In this document: positions 29,493 to 39,185 of the stretch, one piece after another | How the letters are laid out: the number at the start of each line of letters is the position of its first letter | How positions within the stretch are numbered: the stretch's first letter is position 1 | Assembly (NCBI GenBank): GCA_025499625.1 | Contig: JAFMVD010000025.1 | Coordinates: 16,567 to 80,566 of the forward strand | DNA length: 64,000 nucleotides | Direction of reading: 5' to 3' | Source of the DNA: Carboxylicivirga fragile | GTDB taxonomy: Bacteria > Bacteroidota > Bacteroidia > Bacteroidales > Marinilabiliaceae | The notes under the pieces: generated by a model | Seen by the model: the letters and a program-made list of their open reading frames with translations, nothing else | Told to the model about the DNA's origin: nothing | Databases searched by the model: none | Position numbers and translations under genes: made by a program

Positions 29493-29933
29493 CTATAACT
29501 GCTTCTCTAAAGATAAAACTGCTTTTGCACAGCCTTCACCACCACCTTTAAATGAAAAAACTAAGTTGTAAACTCCAGCTTTTCGACAAACATAACTAAA
29601 CTCGTCGTACGTTTTTCCATTGTATAAATTACTTGCTAAAACACGCGTATTATCTTTATCCTTTAGCTGTAAAATAATCTTATCGGCATTGGATGCTCCA
29701 TTGACGACGTTAAATTTATACTGACTATTACTTTGCATAACAAATGAGAATTTGATATACCCGGTTTTTCCGTCTTTACTCTCTTTTACTAATTCTGCAG
29801 TAAAATCTTTAATATACTGGCTGCTGCCCATTTCTTTTATTGCAGCTTTTAATAAGTCATCCCCACACTGAGCATAACTCGAAACTGAAAACATAGTTAA
29901 AAGAAATAATAAACTATATAGTGACTTCTTCAT
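29493..29933 (-). CDS. Small secreted protein of the SiaBC/ABC operon
   Basis: A 146-residue protein with a signal peptide (MKKSLYSLLFLLTMFSVSSYA, cut before QCGDD). The mature part looks beta-rich and contains Cys at residues 23, 111 and 135, which could form disulfides. I recognise no family. It is the last gene of a five-gene minus-strand operon, 63 bases after the lipoprotein gene, and ends at a bidirectional terminator. Confidence 0.7.
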   Translation of the reverse strand: MKKSLYSLLFLLTMFSVSSYAQCGDDLLKAAIKEMGSSQYIKDFTAELVKESKDGKTGYIKFSFVMQSNSQYKFNVVNGASNADKIILQLKDKDNTRVLASNLYNGKTYDEFSYVCRKAGVYNLVFSFKGGGEGCAKAVLSLEKQL

Positions 29934-29996
29934 TGGTTTTATTTTTAAGTGTTTGGATTATGAGGCAAAAATAAGATTTTTATAATATACTCAAAC

Positions 29997-30911
29997 CTAA
30001 GACACAATGTAATCGCGTAAAGAATAAATTTCAGCAATAATACCAGCCAATTGTTCTGGAGTAATTTCAATGTGACTTACCTCATCCTGTACAATGATTA
30101 ATTTACCATCTTTTTCAATTGTTTTCGGCTCAGTAAATTCGGTGGTGATCTTAATATCTTTATATGCCTCTTTTAATTTTCCAATACGACCAGCCAATTC
30201 AGCAAAATCAGGATCAGCATCGTAATTATTCAGAATAATCTCTAAAATATTAATAATATCCTTTTGCTCAGCAATTCTATTGATCAAATCTTCATCATTG
30301 GTCTGCTCAATTACTTTACTCGAAATGTATAATCCTTCGACCCAAGCACCAGTTACAATTAAAGATGATACATTACTACGCTTTTGATTACGTAAGTATG
30401 AATCCATTTTATTGAAACTGGAAATCGAAATCTGCATTAATGAATCCAAATTATTACTATTAGTAGCCAAACGTTTCAACGAATTAAAATCGAAGAATTG
30501 TCCAACTTTAATACCTTCGGCTAAGGACTTAATTGCAACTAAGTAAGATACAACAATTGTATTTTTGTCGTAAATATTAATGTAACCTAGGTCAGCACTA
30601 TAAACACCTAAGTTCAATGCACGTTTATAACTTGTATTATAAGCATCAATTTGCTCCGAACTATTCAAAATCTTTTGTGAGAAATCAACTCCTGTTGACT
30701 TAATTAATGAAGCCATTTCAACAGGCGACGAAATATTCTGAATAACATCACTCATTACTTCTTCAGAAAGCTCTAAAGGAGCGTTGTTTGCCAATGAATC
30801 ATTAAATGTTAATTCATCAGATGAAGATCCTTTTTTAGCAGATCCTGTACATGCAGATAATAAATAAAGACTCGCAAGTATTAGGGTTAAGTAATTGATT
30901 TTCTTAAACAT
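29997..30911 (-). CDS. Lipoprotein of the SiaBC/ABC operon
   Basis: A 304-residue lipoprotein: the N-terminus ends in the lipobox LLSAC at residues 17-21, followed by TGSAKKGSSS. The rest is almost wholly helical, with a repeated pattern of Leu/Ile heptads and no known domain. The ATG at 30911 gives a clean lipoprotein signal; an ATG seven codons upstream is possible. It follows the transporter gene by 55 bases and may be its extracytoplasmic partner, which is inference from position. Confidence 0.75.
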   Translation of the reverse strand: MFKKINYLTLILASLYLLSACTGSAKKGSSSDELTFNDSLANNAPLELSEEVMSDVIQNISSPVEMASLIKSTGVDFSQKILNSSEQIDAYNTSYKRALNLGVYSADLGYINIYDKNTIVVSYLVAIKSLAEGIKVGQFFDFNSLKRLATNSNNLDSLMQISISSFNKMDSYLRNQKRSNVSSLIVTGAWVEGLYISSKVIEQTNDEDLINRIAEQKDIINILEIILNNYDADPDFAELAGRIGKLKEAYKDIKITTEFTEPKTIEKDGKLIIVQDEVSHIEITPEQLAGIIAEIYSLRDYIVS

Positions 30912-30966
30912 ATTTGTAATTTTTGATTCCAATTAAACAGATTATACTATTGAATACTATAAAAGG

Positions 30967-33900
30967 TTACTTTTTAAACAGTTTTAATTCACCTAAGAAG
31001 TCTAGTGATTTCTTCAGCAAATCGAAATATAGCACCAGATACATAAGTAGTGTCAACAACCAAACAACAGAAATATTGAACCACAAAGTGTCGAAATAAC
31101 GACCAGCAAAATGTTTCTGAGGCGCCAAAAAGTGCGCTCGGTAATCCAAATAATGACTTGGCTCTGGAATTTGATATATTGGATCTACTACCTGTACCAG
31201 TTTATCGCCATCGCGTAAAATCTTGTTCTTATCAAATGTTTTACGAACAACATCTTCGATGCTTTCATTATGGTACTCATCTTTAATTCGATTAAATTTT
31301 TCTCTATTTCCCTTTAAATTGGACGAAATAAAACGATCAATTTTTGAATTTGCTTCCGTAAATATCTTTCCATAATGATCAAGAAGCGTTTCAAGATAGG
31401 CTTCAAGGTTGGAAGCAATCTCGGGTGTAAAATCTTTCGGATTTAACTGATCAAGATTATCAAAACCAATTACCGGTACTCGTTTGAGTTCTTTAGAAAC
31501 TTCGTTATGTAATAATGCCAAATCATTTTCAAAAGCTTCGGCATTGTCCTCATTTACATTAAGGAAATGGCTACGGCACTTGTTAAGAATCTCCTGTAAT
31601 TCAGGAATGTAATAAACTTGCTTAAAGTCAGAGCCACTCTGCTGTAACTCAACTTCAAAAATATTTTTCTTGTAATTATTGTGTTTATACTGATGCACCA
31701 TCAAACCTTCATAAATATAACGAGATGGCATCGCCTCAGCAACAAATGGCACTTTATCAATACTGGTAAAATCTTTATTAAGCTTATCAAATGTAAACAT
31801 GGCTCCACCCAATACCATCTGAGGTATCATTACTAAAGGAATTAGAATGTAGATGGTTACAATGGAGTTAAATGAGGCCGACAAGATTAAACCTAATATA
31901 TTAGCAAAAGCTGATACTGAGAACAATGCTAGCCAGAACTCAAAGGTCATACCTTTAATACCCAATATATAATTGGCCACTGCAACAAATAGTAACATTT
32001 GTATGGCCGATAAGGTAAACAATAACAATACCTTTGACGCTAAATAACTCGAGCGACTAAGGTTTAAAAATGACTCTCTTTTTAATATTTTCGCATCCTT
32101 AAATATTTCTTCGGCACTAACAATTAAGCCAAAAAATAAGGAAACAATAATCCCCATAAAGAAGTATGGCGGAATGTTATCATTTTCCCTAAAAATATAG
32201 GTGTTGGACTCAGGGTCTACAATGTAGTGAATTAGGTAAGCTAGTATAAATCCTAATAAAGGTGCTTCAAGCAAGTTTAGTAGGATGTATTGTTTATTAC
32301 TGATTTTTGCAAAGAAATCGCGCGTGGTGTAAATCTTGAATTGGTTAAACCACGAAGGGATACTCAATGATTTTGGAGGCGCTGAATCAACCCGTTCAAT
32401 CTTCGGTAATTCAATATTCTCCTTGTAATGCTCATGCCATTCTTCGGGTTTAGTCTTCCGTTGATTGGTGTAATTTCCATATTCATCGATCACATTTGCA
32501 TCGATAATATTAAAAATTAACTCTGGATTAAGGTTACCACATGTTCCACATTCTCCTTGATCACTATTGATTTGAGCATCTAAGCGCTTAAAATAAATAA
32601 GTGACTCACTTGGGTTACCATAGAATACTGGATAGCCACCAGTATCAAGGATAAACATTTTATCAAACATCTTATAGATGTCTGATGATGGTTGGTGAAT
32701 TACAACATAGATTAACTTGCCCTTTAAAGCTAATTCACGAAGTAAATTCATTACGTTTTCCGAATCGCGAGATGATAAGCCTGATGTTGGTTCATCGACA
32801 AATAGCACACCTGGTTCACGAATTAACTCGAGTGCGATATTCAAACGCTTTCGTTGTCCTCCACTAATCATTTTATTTAATGGAGATCCAACCGTTAAAT
32901 TACGGCGCTCATACAAGCCAAGGCTGGTTAATGTAGTATTAACCATTTCCGTAATTTCTTCCTTATTTTTATCCTTAAAGCAAAGTTTGGCGTTATAATA
33001 CAGGTTATCAAAAACCGAAAGCTCTTCGATTAAAAGATCATCCTGAGGAATGTAACCGATAACACCTTCCACTTTATCATGATCCTTATGAAGATTGTAG
33101 CCGTTTATTAAAACTTCGCCCTCAGTTGGTGATTCATTACCGCACAATACATTAAGCAATGTGGTTTTACCAGCACCGCTGGCACCCATTATTCCAATCA
33201 ACTTACCTTGGTCTTCGGATATATTTACATCACGCAAACCTATTCCGCCAGATTTAAATTGGAATTTTACATTTTTAACTTCGTAGGAAATGCGGGAAAC
33301 GGACGAGTCAGACATAAAGTGCCCAACCACATCGGTGTAATAAACTGGTTGCCCCTTAGGTAATTTGATAAAACTTCCTTTAGGGAATAGGTATATTCGG
33401 CGATTGTTGATAAGCAGTCCATTCAAAAATAGATCCTGAGTACCAGTATAACGCACAAAATACAAGCCAGCGCTTTTTACTCTTAGAACAATAACATCTC
33501 CATCTAAAGCCCCTGTCTTAATATGGAGAGCCTTGTCTAAATTAGAATCCTTATCATTTACAATTAATACATCAGGAACATCTAACTTGTCCAACTCATT
33601 ATTAACAGTATAGGATTCTATTGCGTCTATTTCTTCCTTTGGTAATTTAAACACATCGGCAACTGTATTAATAATTGCCATTCGCTGTTCGGTAAACTTT
33701 CGATCAGCATTTACCAATTCATATAAACGCAGAAGAACAACTACTTTTTGTTCTTTATTTAGCTTCTTATTTATCTTCTTACAAATTCCTAAAATCTTCA
33801 CAGAATCCTTCATGGAGGTAAGTTTTACCTTACCTTCAGGCTCTTCTTTACCAAGCTTCGAATCTTTAGAGAATTTAAGAAAGAGGGAATAATATTCTTC

Positions 33901-34032
33901 AACAGCTTCGGCACTCAACTGCTGCTTCAAAAACGTTTTTACATATTCTGTTTCATTAGCTTCTACTCCACCATCCTGTTTGGCGATTAGGCCAAACAGT
34001 TGCATCAGCGCTTTCAGAATTTCTTCACTCAT
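30967..34032 (-). CDS. TerB / FHA-like / ABC ATPase / ABC2 permease fusion (ABCG-like)
   Basis: A 1021-residue half-transporter with unusual N-terminal additions. Residues 1-145 resemble TerB (acidic helical domain with QDGGVEANETEY). Residues 165-240 form a beta-rich FHA-like region (LDGDVIVLRVKSAGLYFVRY). The ABC domain (245-480) has Walker A GASGAGKTT at 283-291, signature ISGGQRKRLN at 389-398 and Walker B VLFVDEPTSG. A membrane domain of about six segments follows (about 575-780 plus a last one near 990), with a long hydrophilic loop between. An FHA domain would read phosphothreonine, fitting the SiaB kinase encoded upstream. Substrate unknown. Confidence 0.85.
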   Translation of the reverse strand: MSEEILKALMQLFGLIAKQDGGVEANETEYVKTFLKQQLSAEAVEEYYSLFLKFSKDSKLGKEEPEGKVKLTSMKDSVKILGICKKINKKLNKEQKVVVLLRLYELVNADRKFTEQRMAIINTVADVFKLPKEEIDAIESYTVNNELDKLDVPDVLIVNDKDSNLDKALHIKTGALDGDVIVLRVKSAGLYFVRYTGTQDLFLNGLLINNRRIYLFPKGSFIKLPKGQPVYYTDVVGHFMSDSSVSRISYEVKNVKFQFKSGGIGLRDVNISEDQGKLIGIMGASGAGKTTLLNVLCGNESPTEGEVLINGYNLHKDHDKVEGVIGYIPQDDLLIEELSVFDNLYYNAKLCFKDKNKEEITEMVNTTLTSLGLYERRNLTVGSPLNKMISGGQRKRLNIALELIREPGVLFVDEPTSGLSSRDSENVMNLLRELALKGKLIYVVIHQPSSDIYKMFDKMFILDTGGYPVFYGNPSESLIYFKRLDAQINSDQGECGTCGNLNPELIFNIIDANVIDEYGNYTNQRKTKPEEWHEHYKENIELPKIERVDSAPPKSLSIPSWFNQFKIYTTRDFFAKISNKQYILLNLLEAPLLGFILAYLIHYIVDPESNTYIFRENDNIPPYFFMGIIVSLFFGLIVSAEEIFKDAKILKRESFLNLSRSSYLASKVLLLFTLSAIQMLLFVAVANYILGIKGMTFEFWLALFSVSAFANILGLILSASFNSIVTIYILIPLVMIPQMVLGGAMFTFDKLNKDFTSIDKVPFVAEAMPSRYIYEGLMVHQYKHNNYKKNIFEVELQQSGSDFKQVYYIPELQEILNKCRSHFLNVNEDNAEAFENDLALLHNEVSKELKRVPVIGFDNLDQLNPKDFTPEIASNLEAYLETLLDHYGKIFTEANSKIDRFISSNLKGNREKFNRIKDEYHNESIEDVVRKTFDKNKILRDGDKLVQVVDPIYQIPEPSHYLDYRAHFLAPQKHFAGRYFDTLWFNISVVWLLTLLMYLVLYFDLLKKSLDFLGELKLFKK

Positions 34033-34054
34033 ATTTTAAGAATAGGGGGTGTTG

Positions 34055-34435
34055 TTAGTCGGTATATGCGATGTATTCAAATTGGATTTCAACGATGTCA
34101 GCATACTCTTCACCAGCTTCTAACATGTCTTCTTCCTCCTCGTGATAATGCCAGTTAATAAGTACATCGTTTCCATTCTCTACTATTTCTTCAAATTTTA
34201 GAAGAATATCAAGAATAATTTTTGATGAAGCCGTATTGAAATATTCCAGCTTAAAGTTAAAAACTGTTTTATCATTTGGTGACTCTGAATACCCATCAAT
34301 CCATTCAAGAATTGGTTCGTAAAACATATTGACATCTTCTGGTAATGAACGTCCAGAGATTTCAAATTGACCATTGTCTTTATCCAGAATTACATTGGGG
34401 GTGTCGTCAGTTCCCTTAATGTTAATAAGTTCCAT
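34055..34435 (-). CDS. siaC: SiaC family regulatory phosphoprotein (DUF1987)
   Basis: A 126-residue protein with the DUF1987 pattern: ISGRSLPEDVNMFYEPILEW near the middle of the N-terminal half and LEYFNTASSKIILDILL around residues 63-80, where the Ser/Thr cluster is the expected phosphorylation site. In Pseudomonas SiaC is phosphorylated by SiaB, dephosphorylated by SiaA and, when unphosphorylated, activates the diguanylate cyclase SiaD. No GGDEF protein is in this window, so the target must differ or lie elsewhere; the adjacent transporter is a candidate. Confidence 0.85.
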   Translation of the reverse strand: MELINIKGTDDTPNVILDKDNGQFEISGRSLPEDVNMFYEPILEWIDGYSESPNDKTVFNFKLEYFNTASSKIILDILLKFEEIVENGNDVLINWHYHEEEEDMLEAGEEYADIVEIQFEYIAYTD

Positions 34436-34446
34436 ATAGTGTAGAT

Positions 34447-35019
34447 TTAAGATCGTTTAATAGTTGATGTTAAAATAAAAAAGCTCACCTCATCATTTAG
34501 CTCCTTAAACTGGAAATTTAGACGGCTACCTGATTTTTTAGCAATGTCAATAAAACCAAGACCAGCTCCTCCTTTTTCAGAGATTTTGCCTTCGCGCATT
34601 TGTTGTTTATACAAATCAGAAAGACCTTTCTTGTCAAGACTATTAACATGTTCCAAACTCTTTTTTAAATCCGGAACTTTTTCATTTTTAATCACATTAC
34701 CTGTTATGATATTGTAACTTTCTTCTCCGTGACTAACCATCACAATGCCTCTGCGTTCATTTTCTTCTTCTTCAGTTAACGAATCAGCATGTTTACTAAT
34801 GTTCTGGAGACACTCCACCATTACATTAAACACTTTTCGTTGAACAGAATTTGACTCTGACGTTTTGGCAAGACTTTTTTCAGTTAACGAGGTGAAAGTC
34901 TTAGTGATTTCCTGAGTCACTTCTCCTTCGTAAACTAAATTGATTTCATTGGTTTTCATGCTTTTGTACATCTGGTACGCAAAATCCAGAAAACCTTGAT
35001 TTTCGTTAATTTTAGTCAT
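34447..35019 (-). CDS. siaB: SiaB family Ser/Thr kinase
   Basis: A 190-residue GHKL-type ATPase of the SiaB family. The N box NVMVECLQNISKHAD lies near residue 77, and the G2-like loop GGAGLGFIDIAKKSG near 150. It would phosphorylate the SiaC homologue whose gene begins 11 bases downstream. It is the first gene of the operon, with a clear Bacteroidota-type promoter about 65 bases upstream. The counteracting phosphatase is probably a SpoIIE protein; one is encoded at 22759. Confidence 0.85.
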   Translation of the reverse strand: MTKINENQGFLDFAYQMYKSMKTNEINLVYEGEVTQEITKTFTSLTEKSLAKTSESNSVQRKVFNVMVECLQNISKHADSLTEEEENERRGIVMVSHGEESYNIITGNVIKNEKVPDLKKSLEHVNSLDKKGLSDLYKQQMREGKISEKGGAGLGFIDIAKKSGSRLNFQFKELNDEVSFFILTSTIKRS

Positions 35020-35084
35020 TGTTTATAAGTGTGTTAAACTTTTAATACAGTTAATCCACATACTTTTTGTTCCACTTATGGACA

Positions 35085-35114
35085 CAAAAATAAAAAGAAG
35101 CATTTGAACCCCAA
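35085..35114 (-). promoter_or_regulatory. Promoter of the siaB operon (-33/-7 type)
   Basis: On the minus strand TTG (35112-35114) and TATTTTTG (35085-35092) are separated by 19 bases, matching the Bacteroidota consensus TTTG-N19-TAnnTTTG for the primary sigma factor. The -7 box ends about 65 bases before the siaB ATG. Confidence 0.55.
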
Positions 35115-35288
35115 TAAAATATGGAGAATATTACTTCAATCATTATGTTTTAGTCTCATTTAAGTTCATAATCAGCAATAAAAGCAAGACGATGAATTAA
35201 ATTACAAGATAGAAATTTAATTTATAACATCTACCTAGAAATGCTCTTACGGGAAAAAAAATGAATAGTTTGAAAAAAAGCACGAAAA

Positions 35289-35313
35289 CTCCTTATTTGG
35301 CGGAGGAAAGGAG
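35289..35313 (-). terminator. Weak terminator-like hairpin after the oxidoreductase gene
   Basis: CTCCTT / AAGGAG form a 6-bp stem around a 13-base loop, followed on the minus strand by TTTTCGTGCTTTTTTTC. The stem is short, so this is tentative. Confidence 0.3.
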
Positions 35314-35343
35314 ATTTTTTCATAGATGAACTATTTATAGTTC

Positions 35344-36339
35344 TTAGTTATCATCGATATTTTGCCAAAGACCACTCTTAGTCGAACTTATAGCTGCATC
35401 TAATACTTTTTGATTTAGTACCGCATCTTTACTCGAAAATGCTAATTCCGCATTTCTCAGAATAGCCCTTGCAAAATCTTTTACCATTAATCCATATTGA
35501 TCCACAATATCAAACTTAATTTCGCGCTTTCCAATAGCTGTATTTACAGTTACAACAGCTGGCACATCGGCAAATGCATTAAATGGTAAATTCACTGTAA
35601 TACTACCTGCAGTACCAACAATATCAACTTTCTGAAAGGCATCTGAGTTTGTGCTTATCTGAAACGTTGCCTTTGCGCTATCAAAATCCAAAATAGCGGT
35701 ACTCATAACATCTGTTTTGAATTTTGGGTGATAACTCATTTGACAACTAATTTTTAAAGGCTCGCGCTGTAATATGAAACGCGGAACTGAAATGGCATAA
35801 CAACCAATATCACGCATTCCACCACCCCCATATTCTACTATGTTTCGAATATTGGTTTCTGATTGATTATTGTACGAAAAAGAAGTGTGGATATAATTGA
35901 TTTTACCAATATTATTTGTTCGTATATGATCATAAACAAATTGCCATTGAGGATGGTATTTATACATGAAGGCTTCCATTAAATATTTACCCTTATCGTC
36001 TGCTAACTGAACCAAACGTCTGGCTTCCTCGGTATTCATACAGAGCGGTTTTTCACACAAAACGTGCTTCCCTGCGTTTAGTGATTTCTCAATCCATTCC
36101 GCATGAAGGTGATTAGGTAGTGGTATATACACGGCATCCACATTGGGATCTTTTAGCAAGGCTTCGTAAGAGCCATAGCTGCGACGGATACCAAACTCTT
36201 TGGCAGCAGATTCGGACTTATTTATATCACGAGAAGCAATGGCAACCATATCAACCTCTGATAACTGACCAATCGGCAAAACCATTCGTTTAATAAAATG
36301 ATTTGACACCCCTAATATCCCCAAACGTAACTTCTCCAT
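35344..36339 (-). CDS. Gfo/Idh/MocA family NAD(P)-dependent oxidoreductase
   Basis: A 331-residue dehydrogenase, probably acting on a sugar or cyclitol. The Rossmann start LRLGILGVSNHF at 4-15, the VAIASRD strand, the PNHLHAEW segment and the CEKPL motif near 95-99 (catalytic Lys) are family marks; GGGMRDIGCYAI near 170 matches the substrate-side helix. The N-terminal GxGxxG is relaxed to GILGVS. The gene starts one base after the stop of the large membrane-anchored protein, so the two are one transcript. The substrate cannot be told. Confidence 0.88.
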   Translation of the reverse strand: MEKLRLGILGVSNHFIKRMVLPIGQLSEVDMVAIASRDINKSESAAKEFGIRRSYGSYEALLKDPNVDAVYIPLPNHLHAEWIEKSLNAGKHVLCEKPLCMNTEEARRLVQLADDKGKYLMEAFMYKYHPQWQFVYDHIRTNNIGKINYIHTSFSYNNQSETNIRNIVEYGGGGMRDIGCYAISVPRFILQREPLKISCQMSYHPKFKTDVMSTAILDFDSAKATFQISTNSDAFQKVDIVGTAGSITVNLPFNAFADVPAVVTVNTAIGKREIKFDIVDQYGLMVKDFARAILRNAELAFSSKDAVLNQKVLDAAISSTKSGLWQNIDDN

Positions 36340-36340
36340 T

Positions 36341-39088
36341 TTACTCCACTCTATAGTTGTACAAGTAATTATTACTTCCCGCCACTATTAAATTAAACTT
36401 GCTGGAAGATGATTTTAAAAAGCCTATGCTGAACCTGGACTTTCCTCGTAATGGGAAACCTACATAGGATTTACCATCGTAATTTAATAAATGAATTTGC
36501 TCATGTTCTGGTTGAGAAATTCCAAATTTGATATTATTCGCAGAAAAGTGATAAACATCTACATTTAAATCAATATTATTTTCAAATTCTTTCTTAAAGA
36601 TTGGCTTTAGTTGATTGTTATATAATCTCAATTCTTTTTCTTGCGATAAAAGGTAATTAATTTTACCATTCTTCACGAAACAGTTCAAGCGATGATTACT
36701 GTCAATTTCTCCAATTGAATTAATATCGACATCGCCCGAAGCCAATTGTATTTTAACGATTTCGCCTTTGCTACTTGATGTAACTAAAGCATCCTTGCTG
36801 GTATTCTTACCTTCCAAAAAGAAAACACTATTCTTATTTCGCGAAAATGCTGTTTTTACGGGAACACGAATATTTCCTCTTCTATCAAGAATATAATTGT
36901 TGACATGGTCAGAAAAAGCAATATAGTCTTTATTGTTGCTTCTAAAGTGCTGAATACGCTGATTGACGACTCCTTCACTACCCTTAAACTTCCAACCAGG
37001 AACAATATTGCCTTTTTCATTATAGAGATAGACCTTTTTATTTTCGCAGCTAATAAAGAAACGATAATCCTTATTTTTGTCGTAGTCGACTACTGCCACT
37101 GGGTTGGTTGCGGGTGACGGCAAATTGACAGGAAAATTAGCCACATGGTTTCCATTCCGATCCAAAAGGAAAAGCTTATTCCTGGTATTAAATAAATATT
37201 GCAACTTATTGTTCTTGTAAAAATCAACTTGTTCGATTGCACCAAGAATAGGTTCATTTAATGGCTTCTTCCATAGTACTCGTCCGCTATTACTTAATAA
37301 ATACAAGTTATTAGAAGCATCTTGTACGATAACTTCTCGCTCTTTGCTGTAATGATTTTTCACCAAAGCCGGCTTTAGTATAGCTGTGGAGTCTAATAAA
37401 CTTTGCCATATGGTGCGAGGTTCAGAAGCTCTGGTTGGCAGATGTTGCAAATATAGCGTAGAATACATCATTGATCCAGTTCCACTTAACTGACATCCAA
37501 TTGCATAAAAATTATTCAGGGCTTCCTTTTGCTCCGTTTTTAGCTGAGCAAATAATGGCGACATAGAATTCTCAAAAAACGTGGTCAGATGACCTGTTTC
37601 GCAATATAAAAACACATTGTCGCGCATGGAAAAATTCTCAAGATAATCCTGATGAACATTACTATTGCCCAATGTTTCTTTGAGCATGTTAGTATAAACA
37701 AACTGTTCTAATGTTTTTGTGGCATCGGCAAACACAATGTAATCCTTATAAAAAGTATAATATTTTTGAGGAACTTTAGGAAGGAAGGAATCAAATTGAG
37801 TTTTTAAAATATCATTAGGAAAACCTTTATAAATATCAAACGTTAGCTCACCATCCGGTCGATATGTTCGATATACCTTTTGACCGTTTGCAGTAATCTT
37901 TTCTAAAATCTGATTAATTGCTGCTTTTGTTCGTGATTGGCTATTAATCTCAAAAATCAAGCAACCATTATTTGCAATAGTTTGATGATCGTAATCAGAA
38001 TACGCTAAGGCAAATTTACCGGTTAACTGACTAAAGTATTCCTTTTTAAAATCAATTTCATTCTGTTTAAAAAAAGATTGTAATTGTGTATAATTAGCAT
38101 TCGTCTCCGATGAATTTTTGTAATAAGTACCTATTCGATCATAAACTTGTTCGCCATCTTTAAAGCTATACGATAAATAGGCTCTTGTTTTGGAAGGTAA
38201 TACTTCGATTAAATTTGACTTTATTGGTTCAGCATTATTAAGCATTTGACTGTAAACACCATCTTCGCCTCCCGATAAAAAACCATTAAGCAATATTCCA
38301 TCCGAACTGATATCTACATCTAATTCACCCCACTTAGATTGCTTTTCAAGTTTAGCTAATCTTTTATGCTCCGTTTTTAAAAAAGTAGGTTTCAATACAT
38401 CTGAAATCCTTTGAAAGTTGACATAAACATTAATTGAAGCACTTTTTCCAGCCGTTTTCTTTATCTGTTGGAAATCTGATACAGCTGACCAATCCTCCTT
38501 ACTTTTTAATTGTCTTAAACTCGATTCAACCAATAACTCAGATTGACTCAACAAGGCAAACCCACTATAAATTGACAAGAAAATACCATTTCCACTCACA
38601 GAATTATTTAATTCGTAGATTTTACTTCCGTTGTATTGGCGAGACGAAACGGAATAGTATTCAGGATTTAAATTATTTAAGAGTTCTTCGAGCTTAATGA
38701 CTTCCTTTTTATTGCTAAATTGCACTATATAAAAAGCCTTTACATCCTCCTTCCCAACGGTATGAAGCGATGCACACATTGGTAATTTAGTAAAATCTTT
38801 TATCGAGCTTTCGCCGATGATATTAAGAGAATCAATATCTTTTAGAGGTTGAAGTGCCGCAGAAATTATGGTTGATTGAAATATATCTTCTTTAAAATCT
38901 GCTTTTTCAATTAATCGACTTTTCAGATAGTTAATATTCCTTGTTTTTATTATTATTCCTGCATTACTAGGAACAGCCCTTAAACAATCCTGCTGTTTAT
39001 AACTTTTGTGTTGACTTAATTGATATAGTATACTAGCAAGTACTGCAACTGTAAGTAGGATAATTACAAAAGTCCAACTCCTTTTCAT
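36341..39088 (-). CDS. Large membrane-anchored protein, DUF3352-like with C-terminal propeller
   Basis: A 915-residue protein with one N-terminal membrane anchor (about residues 4-24) and the rest outside the cytoplasm. The first ~570 residues resemble DUF3352-type proteins (CLRAVPSNAGIIIKTRN start, repeated beta/alpha units). From about 590 on there are repeated strand patterns such as LYLLSNSGRVLWKKPL, LFLLDRNGNHVANFPV and VYLYNEKGNIVPGW, which suggest a PQQ-like beta-propeller. Such proteins are common but uncharacterised in Bacteroidota. It is the first gene of a two-gene unit. Confidence 0.7.
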   Translation of the reverse strand: MKRSWTFVIILLTVAVLASILYQLSQHKSYKQQDCLRAVPSNAGIIIKTRNINYLKSRLIEKADFKEDIFQSTIISAALQPLKDIDSLNIIGESSIKDFTKLPMCASLHTVGKEDVKAFYIVQFSNKKEVIKLEELLNNLNPEYYSVSSRQYNGSKIYELNNSVSGNGIFLSIYSGFALLSQSELLVESSLRQLKSKEDWSAVSDFQQIKKTAGKSASINVYVNFQRISDVLKPTFLKTEHKRLAKLEKQSKWGELDVDISSDGILLNGFLSGGEDGVYSQMLNNAEPIKSNLIEVLPSKTRAYLSYSFKDGEQVYDRIGTYYKNSSETNANYTQLQSFFKQNEIDFKKEYFSQLTGKFALAYSDYDHQTIANNGCLIFEINSQSRTKAAINQILEKITANGQKVYRTYRPDGELTFDIYKGFPNDILKTQFDSFLPKVPQKYYTFYKDYIVFADATKTLEQFVYTNMLKETLGNSNVHQDYLENFSMRDNVFLYCETGHLTTFFENSMSPLFAQLKTEQKEALNNFYAIGCQLSGTGSMMYSTLYLQHLPTRASEPRTIWQSLLDSTAILKPALVKNHYSKEREVIVQDASNNLYLLSNSGRVLWKKPLNEPILGAIEQVDFYKNNKLQYLFNTRNKLFLLDRNGNHVANFPVNLPSPATNPVAVVDYDKNKDYRFFISCENKKVYLYNEKGNIVPGWKFKGSEGVVNQRIQHFRSNNKDYIAFSDHVNNYILDRRGNIRVPVKTAFSRNKNSVFFLEGKNTSKDALVTSSSKGEIVKIQLASGDVDINSIGEIDSNHRLNCFVKNGKINYLLSQEKELRLYNNQLKPIFKKEFENNIDLNVDVYHFSANNIKFGISQPEHEQIHLLNYDGKSYVGFPLRGKSRFSIGFLKSSSSKFNLIVAGSNNYLYNYRVE

Positions 39089-39185
39089 GCGCTTAATTAA
39101 ATGTAAATAATTATTAGAGCCCTGTTTCTAATCTATGGTAAAATTATAAGTGATAAGTTAGTTGACCAAATTTCAGGGAATTTAG

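Larger units (their letters stand above)
35020..35343. other. 324-base intergenic region between siaB and the oxidoreductase gene
   Basis: AT-rich spacer without a credible gene. It holds the siaB promoter (35085-35114) and, near its right end, a weak terminator-like hairpin after the oxidoreductase gene. I see nothing else in it: no tRNA, no long repeat. Confidence 0.6.
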
